Shown piece after piece: positions 52,750 to 61,857 of a stretch of 64,000 nt of DNA (its first letter is position 1; the number at the start of each line of letters is the position of its first letter). The stretch comes from Agaribacillus sp965228415. Its GTDB lineage: Bacteria; Bacteroidota; Bacteroidia; Cytophagales; Cyclobacteriaceae. The stretch is taken from positions 3,782,001 through 3,846,000 of the forward strand of contig OZ245814.1 in assembly GCA_965228415.1 (NCBI GenBank), given 5' to 3'. A program made the translations under genes and the position numbers. The notes beneath the pieces were generated by a model. The model made no database searches. It saw only the letters and a program-made list of their open reading frames with translations, and was not told the origin of the DNA.

Positions 52750-53208
52750 ATGGAAGATATCAGCAAAAGATCACTAAGCATGACCAGAGTGTTTGATGCA
52801 CCTGTCGAACTACTCTGGAAAGTCCTCACAACTCCTGAATACATCAAGGAATGGTGGGGTCCGGAGGGCTTTACCAATACCATTCATAACATGGATGTTA
52901 GGGTTGGAGGAAAATGGCAATTCACCATGCACGGACCAGATGGTACTGACTTTGAAAATGACCATACCTATAAAGAACTAATTACTAATGAACGAATGGT
53001 TATTGTAAACAATGGCGTACAAGAGTTTGAGATTATTATCAATTTGACCGGCAAAGGAGAACAGACAGAAATAAAGTGGCAGGTGATTTTCGGTTCCGTA
53101 CCAACCATGGAAGAAGCAATCAACGCATTCAAGGCTGATATAGGCCTTAAACAAAACCTGGAAAGACTGGCTAATCACCTGGCGTACCACAAACAAGATC
53201 TTATTTAA
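52750..53208 (+). CDS. SRPBCC / AHSA1-like protein
   Basis: 152 aa, start 9 bp after the chimeric gene. SRPBCC markers: MTRVFDAPVELLWKVLTTPE, IKEWWGPEGFTNTIHNMDVR, GGKWQFTMHGPDGTDF and a C-terminal helix. Likely co-transcribed with the ArsR gene at 50914. Confidence 0.85.
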   Translation: MEDISKRSLSMTRVFDAPVELLWKVLTTPEYIKEWWGPEGFTNTIHNMDVRVGGKWQFTMHGPDGTDFENDHTYKELITNERMVIVNNGVQEFEIIINLTGKGEQTEIKWQVIFGSVPTMEEAINAFKADIGLKQNLERLANHLAYHKQDLI

Positions 53209-53465
53209 TAACAAAACCAGCCAGGTATTCTGCGTAATAAATTTAGATCAATAAAATGAAAAGTATTAGAGATGCCATTTCATATCTAAGGACTCTTTCA
53301 TTTGTTGACAGAGAAAAGTTCTATGGATTTGGCTAAAGGCATCGAAAATCTTTCTGAATCACAACAAGCACCAGGTAAAATACCTATTTGCAGGTGGAGA
53401 AGCTACAAGTTTTTACGGTAATATAAGACTATCAGCAAACTTACTCCAAGGCTGACATGGCCTTA
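53209..53465. other. Intergenic, possible relic
   Basis: A short frame at 53256 (MKSIRDAISYLRTLSFVDRE and onward) and another (LAKGIENLSESQQAPGKIPI) look protein-like but stop within 30-35 codons. They may be remains of a further gene of the cluster. Confidence 0.25.
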
Positions 53466-54767
53466 TTAAGGTTGTTTGTTATCGGCCGCAGCAACCACCT
53501 CATTGGCCAGGGACTCAAGGTCTATTCCCAATACCTCCTTATTCGTGCGCATGACCGCCTCCTTGAGGGCATCAGGTAAGTTCTTGAACCCTAGTTGTGC
53601 CCCCAAGATCATACCCGCTACGGCGGCTACGGTATCATTGTCCCGACCATAATTCACCATAAACACCATTGTTTTTTCAAAGTCTCCCTGCCCAAAAAGC
53701 AATGCGGTATTCAGGATTTGAAAGATTTCCCCGGCATGAAAGGCTATGGCTCTTTGCTTCTTAGCCAACTCTGTATAAATGTAATCTTGCTGTAACCACT
53801 CGTACTTACTGCCAGGATATCCTTGTAATAGTTTCACCACTTTCGCAGTATCCGCTTCGGGTATTTTCCAGGCCTCCTGGACTATTCCGCGTGATTCATC
53901 CATAATATTCTGCAACAACCGACCTACCAACCGACTGTCAGTATAGCCAAATGGGTCTATGAGCATGCCCTGTTGTAATACGAGGGTTATACTGTCCTCC
54001 TGCATAGCCAGGTGTGTAAAGGCAGATACCATTCCAGAAATGTCCTTGGCGTATCCGATATCAAATAAGGCATGGTCATAACCCAATCTATAGGCTGAGT
54101 CCGCATGTGGGGCAATCAGCCCAAACATTGGGGTGTAAAGCATACCAGCACAGCTCATTTCACCTCCATAGAAACGGTTTTTTGCCCTTTCGAATTCAAT
54201 TCCTCCCTTCTTGTACGCCAGCGCCACACGTGCCCATTCCTTCATCCAATCGATTCGTTGTATTCGGTTATCCAGTAGATCCGGTGAAGAGGCTAAGTGT
54301 GGGTCCGCCAGACCGCTCACCTCGGTTTGATAATAGTCGACTATCATTTGAGCAAAATGATCAACATTCAGGTTGCCGGAATGCTTCGCAAAGTATTTAC
54401 CCAGGAAATACTTCCACCGGGTATCATCGGTAGTAGCACCTGAGTCCAGCAAATTGCCCCAGGGACCTTCTGCTTGTCGTGAAAGGTTGACGGGTGTCAG
54501 ACCTGTGATGTACCCATATTCTCTTTGAATATCGACCCGGTTCCACATTTCAGTAGATGCCCCCATGGCGTCACCAATGGCCGAGCCGACCAAAGCGCCT
54601 AGTACTTTGTCACGATAAGTACTTACGTCCAAATCCAGGTGCTTATTGAATGGGGTACGTTTGGGAACCGGGAGCGTAATGGCATTATCAGATGCCTCCT
54701 GACCTGCCGGACCGGAGCAACCTTGTAATAAGGTAATCAGTGCCAATATGCCCAATAATATTTTCAT
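53466..54767 (-). CDS. ADP-ribosylglycohydrolase family lipoprotein
   Basis: 433 aa from ATG 54767. Lipobox LITLLQGC (Cys17), so exported. ADP-ribosylglycohydrolase signatures: GALVGSAIGDAMGASTE (57-73), TDDT (113-116, metal ligands) and GRDNDT near 374-379 (second metal-binding block). Cytoplasmic members remove ADP-ribose from proteins or DNA; a lipoprotein version would act in the periplasm or outside the cell on other ADP-ribosyl or nucleoside substrates. Its start lies 1 bp after the stop of the kinase-like gene. Confidence 0.88.
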   Translation of the reverse strand: MKILLGILALITLLQGCSGPAGQEASDNAITLPVPKRTPFNKHLDLDVSTYRDKVLGALVGSAIGDAMGASTEMWNRVDIQREYGYITGLTPVNLSRQAEGPWGNLLDSGATTDDTRWKYFLGKYFAKHSGNLNVDHFAQMIVDYYQTEVSGLADPHLASSPDLLDNRIQRIDWMKEWARVALAYKKGGIEFERAKNRFYGGEMSCAGMLYTPMFGLIAPHADSAYRLGYDHALFDIGYAKDISGMVSAFTHLAMQEDSITLVLQQGMLIDPFGYTDSRLVGRLLQNIMDESRGIVQEAWKIPEADTAKVVKLLQGYPGSKYEWLQQDYIYTELAKKQRAIAFHAGEIFQILNTALLFGQGDFEKTMVFMVNYGRDNDTVAAVAGMILGAQLGFKNLPDALKEAVMRTNKEVLGIDLESLANEVVAAADNKQP

Positions 54768-54768
54768 A

Positions 54769-55782
54769 CTAAGAAAGTAACAGCTTCTTTGCCACATCTA
54801 ATAGTTGGCTTTTCTCCTCAAGGGTACGGATAAGAGGAAGCTGAGCCAATCCAATTAACCGCCTGATTATTTCTGTTCCTGCCATCTGTAAAACCCGCTG
54901 CTCCTCACACTCATGTGCATAGGCCTTCAGCACCCTGTCAAGATATGAGGTATCAGATGTAACCATGATCAGATGCCCGGCCATTACCCCTAAGTCAAAT
55001 TCGCAAAAGCCATGATGACTGAATTCCGCATCGATGATGTAGATCTGTTCATCGGTTTGCATCCAACTGCCCGGATAGTAATCGCCGTGCAACAAGACGT
55101 TTCCTGGCGCCAGATAGCGTGCTCCTAACTCCTTTACTTTCTGCTTAAGAGCAGCGTCAGTTTTAAAGGGTTCTGCGAGTGATTGTAACCCATGCTGGAT
55201 GGTATCCAAAGCAAATCCATCCTCTTCTGAAAAAGGTAAATGGAAAATATGTTGATGATTGAGTTCTCTTAGCTCAATATTGGAGGGGTAATCGACAGGT
55301 GATGATCCGTGAAGAATATTCAGGCTTTCCATCAAGGAATTGAAAGACTCCAGAGGAACTTCCTGTCTTTCATATAGAAAAATCATGTCCTTCGCATTGC
55401 GGACGTAATCCATCATCATCAGATAATCCTTTGCATCAAATTGTAGGATCGTCGGCACCTGGCGTACCAAAGAAGTACTTTTAATCTCATTAAAAAACCG
55501 ATACTCGGTCAGTGTCCGGGCTTCCGGTGCAGCTACATTCGGGTATTTAAAGACATACGGGCGGGATTGCTTTAGGATAAAACTCCGCCGGTCAGTATCT
55601 ACCTTCATGACCATATTCATATTACCCTCTCCGGCTTTTTCAACCGCGACAATTTGCTCCTCACCTATCCATCCTTTTGCTTCGAGAAGCTGCTGAAGTG
55701 TGGCAATAGGTGTGTTATAATCTATCCGGTTCAATTTCTTTCTATCTACTAACCAAATGTAATCAATAAAATAGAAATACAA
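54769..55782 (-). CDS. Methylthioribose-kinase-like phosphotransferase
   Basis: 337 aa of the aminoglycoside-phosphotransferase fold. The glycine loop GEGNMNMVMKV (51-61), Lys71 in LKQSRPYV, catalytic HGDYYPGSWM (232-241) and metal-binding IIDAEFSHHGFCEFDLG (249-265) resemble MtnK more than antibiotic kinases. It is an operon with an ADP-ribosylglycohydrolase lipoprotein, which suggests salvage of a ribosyl compound; this is inference. The N-terminus may begin later than drawn. Confidence 0.75.
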   Translation of the reverse strand: MYFYFIDYIWLVDRKKLNRIDYNTPIATLQQLLEAKGWIGEEQIVAVEKAGEGNMNMVMKVDTDRRSFILKQSRPYVFKYPNVAAPEARTLTEYRFFNEIKSTSLVRQVPTILQFDAKDYLMMMDYVRNAKDMIFLYERQEVPLESFNSLMESLNILHGSSPVDYPSNIELRELNHQHIFHLPFSEEDGFALDTIQHGLQSLAEPFKTDAALKQKVKELGARYLAPGNVLLHGDYYPGSWMQTDEQIYIIDAEFSHHGFCEFDLGVMAGHLIMVTSDTSYLDRVLKAYAHECEEQRVLQMAGTEIIRRLIGLAQLPLIRTLEEKSQLLDVAKKLLLS

Positions 55783-55879
55783 GAAATTCGCTCCGTTGGT
55801 TCCCCAGGATATGTTATAGTTTACAGGATTTTTATCCTCACCACGCTATTCATCATGAACAGGTATAATGTAAAATTAT

Positions 55880-55926
55880 TACCTTAAATGTAGTAATTGA
55901 ATTTTATTTGTACTACATTTAAGGTA
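55880..55926 (+). promoter_or_regulatory. Probable PadR operator
   Basis: A perfect 16-bp inverted repeat, TACCTTAAATGTAGTA (55880-55895) and TACTACATTTAAGGTA (55911-55926), ends 11 bp before the PadR start. It contains the 10-bp core TACTACATTT and spans the expected promoter, so PadR probably represses its own operon. Confidence 0.75.
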
Positions 55927-55937
55927 GATAAAAAACA

Positions 55938-56273
55938 ATGGGTAAATATCATCTAGGAGAATTCGAAGAAATAGTAATGCTAACTGTCGGTATTTTAGAA
56001 GGAAAGGCATATGGATTTGCCATCATAGAGGAGATTGAAAACAGATTAAATAGACCGGTAAGTATTGGGGCACTTCAAACTGTTTTGAAAAGGCTTGAAC
56101 AAAAGGGCTATCTGGATTCCAGATTCGGAGAAGCTACAGCCGTACGTGGGGGAAGAAGAAGAAGGTATTATCATCTGACCTCAGCGGGTATTACAATTCT
56201 CGAGGAGACCAAGGAACAACGAATGGGTCTTTGGAATGCCCTTCCAAATTTGAGGCTTAACAAAACACTGTGA
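55938..56273 (+). CDS. PadR-family transcriptional regulator
   Basis: 111 aa: wHTH with GEFEEIVMLTVGILEGKAYG, IEEIENRLNRPVSIGALQTV, KRLEQKGYLDSRFGE and wing RGGRRRRYYHLTSAG. Short PadR type, usual for the Bacteroidota genes placed before FtsX permeases that have an N-terminal helical prefix. The permease follows after 62 bp. Confidence 0.92.
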   Translation: MGKYHLGEFEEIVMLTVGILEGKAYGFAIIEEIENRLNRPVSIGALQTVLKRLEQKGYLDSRFGEATAVRGGRRRRYYHLTSAGITILEETKEQRMGLWNALPNLRLNKTL

Positions 56274-56335
56274 TTAAGTATTCCAATCAATTCTCAGACT
56301 ATTAAATCATTCCTCCGGAACCAATAGAATAACAG

Positions 56336-58912
56336 TTGATGAATAAAATTCCATTAAAGGGCCCTCTAAAGCTCTTAAGATTATTCTGCAATCAAGACTA
56401 TTTGGAAGAAATAGAAGGCGATCTGTTGGAGCGATTTGAAAAAAGAATTACTCAAAATAAACCAGCCAAATGGTTGCTTTGGCTTGATGTATTAAAACTT
56501 TTGAGACCAAAGATTATAAAACCGGTCTTTGGCGGACAAAAACTAAAGCAAAATAATATGCTAAAACACAATATTATAGTTTCGTTCAGAGGTTTCAAAC
56601 GTCATAAAATTTCATTCTTCGTCAATTATTTAGGGCTAGTTGGTGGGCTTGTCACCGTTCTCTTCATTTATCTATGGGTAAACCATGAATTAAATGTGGA
56701 CCGTTTCCATAACGATAGCGAACGCATTTACAGATTGGTTTCAGACAATGGAGGCAGCATTACCTTGTTAAACACCTCCCCAAGGTTTGCCAGAGAGTTG
56801 GAGTCATCTATTCCGGAGATCGAATTTATTGTAAACAGCGCTTGGGGGACGCTTGAATCAAGTCTGATTGTAGAAGAAGAAGTGTATTCCACGCAAGGTG
56901 AATTTGCTACAGAAAGCTTCTTCGAATTATTCACTTATCCTCTTACATATGGTAATCCGGCTACCATATTCAATGAACCTAATGCGATAGCACTCTCGGA
57001 AAAAACCGCCTTAAGACTCTTTAACAGTACAGATGTTGTTGGAAAAACATTGGAATGGCGATGGTATAGCCTCGAAGAGTCCGTAGTAGTCACGGGCGTA
57101 TATAAAGATGTTCCCGGCAACTCCTCAGCTCAATTTGATTATGTTTTGTCATTCAATATTTTTGAAAAGCGATTTCAAGATCGAATTGCCAGAGGAAATC
57201 GGGTTAGTCGCACTTTCATGAAATTAACAGATGGGGCCAGTGCTGAAACAGTAAATCAGAAAATTCACCAGCATACAAGAGCTAATTATCCTGATTTTCA
57301 TGGAGATCCGTATTTTGTTATCGCGTATGCCGATTACTATTTAAATAGTGAATATGAAAACGGTAAACCAATTGGAGGAAGAATCGAGCTTATAAGGCTC
57401 TTTATTGTCATTGCTATTTTAATCCTGATTATTGCATGCATCAATTTTATGAATTTATCCACCGCCAGGGCAGCCTTAAGAACAAAGGAAATAGGTGTAA
57501 GAAAAACAATGGGGGCATTGAGAAAGTCGCTTATATTCCAATATCTGACGGAGTCCTGTATGATAAGTTTAATGGCAGGTTTAACAGCACTTGGTATGCT
57601 ATTTTTCGTTTTTCCTCTAATTCAAAGACTTTTGGGACAAGCCATTCAACCAACCCTGGACCCTAGATCAATACTGGCTTTTCTAAGTATAATTTTCATA
57701 ACAGGATTGTTATCAGGCAGCTATCCGGCACTCTATCTTTCGAGATTCAATCCAATTCGGGTTCTGAAAGGTCCTTTTTTTGCTTCATCCGGCGATCAAT
57801 GGCTAAGAAAAGGATTAGTTGTATTTCAGTTTGGTATTTCCTTAATATTGATTGTTGCTGTCTTAGTTATTTATCAACAAATGCAATTCATACAAAACAA
57901 GGATCTTGGCTACAAAAATGAATTCATTATAAATTTTGAAACGAAAGGAATGAGTGGAGATAAACAGCAGGCATTTCTTTCGGAAGCCAGAAGAATACCC
58001 GGAGTTGTAAAAGCATCAGGAATCTCCCACGCATTGTTCGGTGCACAAAAGTCCGGCGCAAATATCACCTGGGAGGGTAAAGATCCGGAACAGGAAGTAT
58101 GGTTTGAGTGGGGGAATGTCGGGTATGACATGCTGGAATTGTTGGATATCGAACTGCTGGAGGGCCGTTTCTTTTCAAAAGAATTTAGTAATGAAAGAAC
58201 AAAAGTTGTTATCAACAAAGCAACTAAAGACCTGATTGGAATTGAAAGCTCCCTGGGAAAGAAATTCTCCGTAGGTGAAAGCGAATACGAAATCATTGGG
58301 GTAACCGATGACTTCCATTTTCAATCGCTTCATGAACAGATCAAACCAACATTCTTTCTTTTGAACAATGGGTGGTCAATGAAACTGGCCTTAAGAATTC
58401 AGCCAAAACGAATAAATGAAACGCTACCTAAGATCCAAAAACTTTATTCCAAATTCAACCCGGGATTCTCCTTTGAATATACATTTCATGATGATGATCA
58501 AAGGGAAATGTACGCCACAGAAAAGAAAACTACGGTGCTTGCCAAGTATGCGGCAGGTCTTGCCATTTTCATATCATGTCTTGGGCTTTTTGGTCTGGTA
58601 AGTTTCGTTACAGAAAGAAAGTCAAAGGAAATGGGAATAAGAAAGATGCTTGGAGCATCGACCGCTTCCATTGTCAAGGCTATTTCCAAAGACTTTGTAG
58701 TACCAATTTCTGTTGCGACCATACTAGGGGTCGGTGCGTCTGCTTTGCTTATAAATGGGTGGCTGAGCCAATTCGCTTACCGGGTTGATCTCAAGTGGTG
58801 GTTTTTTGCAGGCGCAGTACTGCTTATGTTTTCAATTACAGCAATCACAACTATTTCAAGAATAATTAAAGTGATAATCGCAAACCCAATAAACTCGCTT
58901 AGAGATGAATAG
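56336..58912 (+). CDS. FtsX/MacB-family ABC permease with N-terminal prefix domain
   Basis: 858 aa. Residues 1-75 are a helical prefix (LLRLFCNQDYLEEIEGDLLE) found in PadR-linked permeases. The rest is the two-unit FtsX body: TM about 100-120, MacB_PCD-like domain, helices about 355-490 (LIIACINFMNLSTARA), a second periplasmic domain, and three final helices. Coupling motifs: KEIGVRKTMGA and KEMGIRKMLGA; end NPINSLRDE. Same family as 48180-50522 but a different regulator. No ATPase gene adjacent. Confidence 0.9.
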   Translation: MMNKIPLKGPLKLLRLFCNQDYLEEIEGDLLERFEKRITQNKPAKWLLWLDVLKLLRPKIIKPVFGGQKLKQNNMLKHNIIVSFRGFKRHKISFFVNYLGLVGGLVTVLFIYLWVNHELNVDRFHNDSERIYRLVSDNGGSITLLNTSPRFARELESSIPEIEFIVNSAWGTLESSLIVEEEVYSTQGEFATESFFELFTYPLTYGNPATIFNEPNAIALSEKTALRLFNSTDVVGKTLEWRWYSLEESVVVTGVYKDVPGNSSAQFDYVLSFNIFEKRFQDRIARGNRVSRTFMKLTDGASAETVNQKIHQHTRANYPDFHGDPYFVIAYADYYLNSEYENGKPIGGRIELIRLFIVIAILILIIACINFMNLSTARAALRTKEIGVRKTMGALRKSLIFQYLTESCMISLMAGLTALGMLFFVFPLIQRLLGQAIQPTLDPRSILAFLSIIFITGLLSGSYPALYLSRFNPIRVLKGPFFASSGDQWLRKGLVVFQFGISLILIVAVLVIYQQMQFIQNKDLGYKNEFIINFETKGMSGDKQQAFLSEARRIPGVVKASGISHALFGAQKSGANITWEGKDPEQEVWFEWGNVGYDMLELLDIELLEGRFFSKEFSNERTKVVINKATKDLIGIESSLGKKFSVGESEYEIIGVTDDFHFQSLHEQIKPTFFLLNNGWSMKLALRIQPKRINETLPKIQKLYSKFNPGFSFEYTFHDDDQREMYATEKKTTVLAKYAAGLAIFISCLGLFGLVSFVTERKSKEMGIRKMLGASTASIVKAISKDFVVPISVATILGVGASALLINGWLSQFAYRVDLKWWFFAGAVLLMFSITAITTISRIIKVIIANPINSLRDE

Positions 58913-59014
58913 TAATGTGCTTTAAACGGCGTAATTCCAACAAGGACCAATATAAAAATTCCAATCAATTTTGCTTTTAACATTATCCTCAAATTAGCGC
59001 AAGGCTTCAATGTC

Positions 59015-59041
59015 TATATTTGCTAAATATGGATAAATTTG
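59015..59041 (+). promoter_or_regulatory. Candidate promoter -7 boxes for the TA pair
   Basis: Two perfect TAnnTTTG matches: TATATTTG (59015-59022) and TAAATTTG (59034-59041), 34-60 bp before the antitoxin start. Confidence 0.45.
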
Positions 59042-59074
59042 CTATAATTGTATGTATAACCAAGGATTATAGCC

Positions 59075-59302
59075 ATGAATATTAGCTTCACAGAAAAACA
59101 GGAAAAATATATAGCTTCGCAGGTTAAATCAGGTGATTTTCAAAATGCCAGTGAGGTTGTACGTGATGCTTTGAGGTTGCACCAAGTATACCGTGATAAA
59201 ATCATTGAAGAGCTAAAGGCTGAAATTGCAAAAGGCTGGGACGGGACAACCAGTAAACGGCAAATCAAAGATATCATCAAAGATAAGCGCAAAGCCAGGT
59301 AA
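59075..59302 (+). CDS. ParD-like antitoxin
   Basis: 75 aa: ribbon-helix-helix N-terminus (NISFTEKQEKYIASQVKSGD, NASEVVRDALRL) and charged C-terminal tail that would wrap the toxin. It ends immediately before the toxin gene start, as usual in parDE operons. The RHH domain probably autorepresses the pair. Confidence 0.88.
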   Translation: MNISFTEKQEKYIASQVKSGDFQNASEVVRDALRLHQVYRDKIIEELKAEIAKGWDGTTSKRQIKDIIKDKRKAR

Positions 59303-59620
59303 ATGCCCAAATCCAAAAGGTTCTATGAACTATCAGTCGAGGCCGACCAGGATATTGATGCAATATTTGACTATACAGAGATTGAATTTGGACTTGATCA
59401 GGCTGTAAAATACGTTTCGGAATTCGAGGATTTCTTTGAGCAATTACTACATAACGATGAACTTGGTAAGAAACGTGATGAGATCAAGGCTGGCCTGAGA
59501 AGTTTCCCAAAAGCTGCACACATTATCTTTTATCGCGTTCTGAGTGATCGAATAAGAATTGTAAGGGTTCTTCATGGCAGTCGTGATCTTCCTAAATTTC
59601 TGGATAGGCCTGACCGGTAA
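59303..59620 (+). CDS. ParE/RelE-type toxin
   Basis: 105 aa, no gap to the antitoxin gene. ParE pattern: ELSVEADQDIDAIFDYTEIE, GLDQAVKYVSEFEDFF, GLRSFPKAAHIIFYRV, DRIRIVRVLHGSRDLPKFL. The motif VLHGSRD near the end is standard for ParE. Target is gyrase in studied members; here by family only. Confidence 0.9.
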   Translation: MPKSKRFYELSVEADQDIDAIFDYTEIEFGLDQAVKYVSEFEDFFEQLLHNDELGKKRDEIKAGLRSFPKAAHIIFYRVLSDRIRIVRVLHGSRDLPKFLDRPDR

Positions 59621-59912
59621 TTTAATTGGGTTAATTGATTTTCCCCTAAACCCCCTATCCGTTTTTACTATGTTTTTACAAGGCTTCAGGCGAAAGAAAA
59701 AGTATTTATGCAACATTGTTGCATATATTGACGATAGTTCCTATTGTTGTATAAATTCAAGATGGTTTTCCATTTTAGTGAAAAGATACTTTTGAGTTAA
59801 GTGATTGAACCTGGCCTACAAAAGCTTTTTTGAAACGTTGGGCCTTCAAATCAAATAAAGAGGACAATCCAATGATAATAATAAGTTACCAACCGGTCAT
59901 TAGGGAACTACC
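59621..59912. other. Intergenic
   Basis: It contains a short palindrome ATGCAAC-ATT-GTTGCAT at about 59708-59724. No gene was found. Confidence 0.4.
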
Positions 59913-61130
59913 ATGTCAGGCATAAAGCCAACCATCGGATCGGAGCGACTGCAGGTGTTGGACGCACTGCGAGGATTTGCGCTTTTTGGAATATTGCTTG
60001 CAAATCTTTATAGCTTCATGGGGTACAACACCTATAGCCCTGAGGAAATCGTCTTGCTGCCGATATTGGATCGCACCGTATTATTTTTTATTGACTGGTT
60101 TGTTGAAGGCAAGTTTTACGGGATATTCTCCATCCTTTTTGGTGTTGGCTTTGCACTCCAGGTGGACCGCTTCCGTACCGCAGATTCGAATTTCTCCGCC
60201 TTTTGGTTCAGACGCATGATTGTACTGTGTTGCATCGGTTTGTTACACATGTATCTGGTCTGGAACGGAGACATCCTGACGCTCTACAGCTTGCTGGGTA
60301 TGTTGTTGCCCATGTTCCTGAATCTCTCAGATCGGACCCTACTTCGCTGGATTGTAGCTTTGTTGTTGATCCCGTTACTCATTCATGGGCTACTGTATTT
60401 GACACAAGAGGCTTCGTTCTGGGGATCTATGCGTCGCTTTTCGTCTGGCTTGAAAACGAAATGGGGGTTTACGGACCGGTCCCTTCTGGAGATGCGAACT
60501 TCTGACGCTGTGCTGGAGGTGTTCTCAGTTAACGTCTTGCAGGCGATACCACGACCTATGAGCTACTTGATGTCGGGTCGTTATTTCCAGGTGCTGGGGC
60601 TATTCTTAATTGGCCTGTTGCTCGCGCGGCACTGGTTGCCAAAAATTCGAAACAACGACATATCAGTACCAACCGGCGCCATTTGGATAGGCATTATTGG
60701 CTTGATTGCTTCTCTTGGTTATGCTTTGATCAAAGGTGCGATTGGGACACCCTTCGCGTTGAGCGAGATAGGCCTCATTCAAGGTGTAATCTACCACGTC
60801 GGCTCCACTTGTTTGGCCCTGGGAATTTCCATGCTATTGATTTATATCTGGGCATCTGGCCGGGCGAAGTTTATGTTCCGGAATCTCGCGCTTCTTGGAC
60901 GCATGGCATTGACGAACTACATATTTCAGAATGTGACGGCAGTGCTATTGTTTTTTGGTTACGGATTTGCGTTGATGTGCGAAGTGCCTTTTGCATACAT
61001 TCCTTTGATAGCGTTCGGAATTTTGGCAGCACAGTGGGCATTTGGACGTTTATGGCTCAGCCGATTCAAGCAAGGGCCGCTGGAATTCGTATGGCGCAAG
61101 CTGACATATCGCCCTGCAAAATCGAAGTGA
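59913..61130 (+). CDS. DUF418 membrane protein
   Basis: 405 aa, about ten transmembrane helices. N-terminal RLQVLDALRGFALFGILLAN and GKFYGIFSILFGVGFALQ match the DUF418/YeiB family; C-terminal GRMALTNYIFQNVTAVLLFF and FGRLWLSRFKQGPLEFVWRKLTY are the DUF418 end. Function of the family is poorly defined. The base composition is richer in G+C than neighbouring genes, a sign of possible transfer. Confidence 0.88.
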   Translation: MSGIKPTIGSERLQVLDALRGFALFGILLANLYSFMGYNTYSPEEIVLLPILDRTVLFFIDWFVEGKFYGIFSILFGVGFALQVDRFRTADSNFSAFWFRRMIVLCCIGLLHMYLVWNGDILTLYSLLGMLLPMFLNLSDRTLLRWIVALLLIPLLIHGLLYLTQEASFWGSMRRFSSGLKTKWGFTDRSLLEMRTSDAVLEVFSVNVLQAIPRPMSYLMSGRYFQVLGLFLIGLLLARHWLPKIRNNDISVPTGAIWIGIIGLIASLGYALIKGAIGTPFALSEIGLIQGVIYHVGSTCLALGISMLLIYIWASGRAKFMFRNLALLGRMALTNYIFQNVTAVLLFFGYGFALMCEVPFAYIPLIAFGILAAQWAFGRLWLSRFKQGPLEFVWRKLTYRPAKSK

Positions 61131-61308
61131 TATGCTTCCGCGTGGGATAACCAGTGCATTAGCACGGACCCTAAAAACGGATGGTGTAGGTGCGAATGTA
61201 GTTTATTCTTATTACCCTGGTTTTTTAGGACTTTTTCGTTATCAGTATTAACCTTGATGATCTTCTATTTTTTTATCTTTTTGAAAGTTAGGAAGGGTTT
61301 TCCAGCTA

Positions 61309-61360
61309 TTTCCCATCAATGTAGAGAAAATGATGAGAAATGAACAGGCTGTTGTCCGTT
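61309..61360. promoter_or_regulatory. Shared upstream motif, copy 2
   Basis: TTTCCCATCA at 61309 and GAGAAATGAACAGGCTGTTG with TCCGTT at 61335-61360; see the copy at 50628-50689. It stands about 104 bp before the 61464 gene. Confidence 0.4.
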
Positions 61361-61463
61361 TTCGAGTGAGGCAAATATATCAAAATGTGATTTTACTTAC
61401 CCTTCTACAAATAATTGGCAAGATCTATATAAATTTGCGCCACAATAACCAAAGTTATCTCCT

Positions 61464-61832
61464 ATGTTTAATGACCCGGAATTAAACGGAAAATACCTTG
61501 GAACTATATCCAAAGATTTCGCGGTAGTATCGGAAACCCTGAAAGAAGCAGCCTATCAGATTCGCAAACGCGGCTTTTCCGACTATCCGATTTTTCCTAT
61601 TTCCAAAGTCGAAATTCCCGTGGGACAATTGTTAATTGATAAAAGGGAACTGGCATTGGAATGGAACTATTATACTACCTATCTCGATGAGTTTATACAA
61701 AGAAAGCTTATTGCCGAGGATCTGACCGAGAAATTTATATCCAACTACAAAAATCCCGATGAATTTTGTTGCCTCTTTGTGATCGATAAGGATTTTACCA
61801 ACTTTGTTTATATACCCTATCCCGAAGATTGA
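61464..61832 (+). CDS. Hypothetical conserved-type protein
   Basis: 122 aa, soluble. Pattern of helices and strands (VVSETLKEAAYQIRKRGFSD, YPIFPISKVEIPVGQLLIDK, CLFVIDKDFTNFVYIPYPED). Of a kind seen as a conserved hypothetical beside thiL in Bacteroidota, but I cannot confirm that. It converges with thiL. Confidence 0.6.
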   Translation: MFNDPELNGKYLGTISKDFAVVSETLKEAAYQIRKRGFSDYPIFPISKVEIPVGQLLIDKRELALEWNYYTTYLDEFIQRKLIAEDLTEKFISNYKNPDEFCCLFVIDKDFTNFVYIPYPED

Positions 61833-61857
61833 GCAATAGCTGATACCTGGCAGCAAC

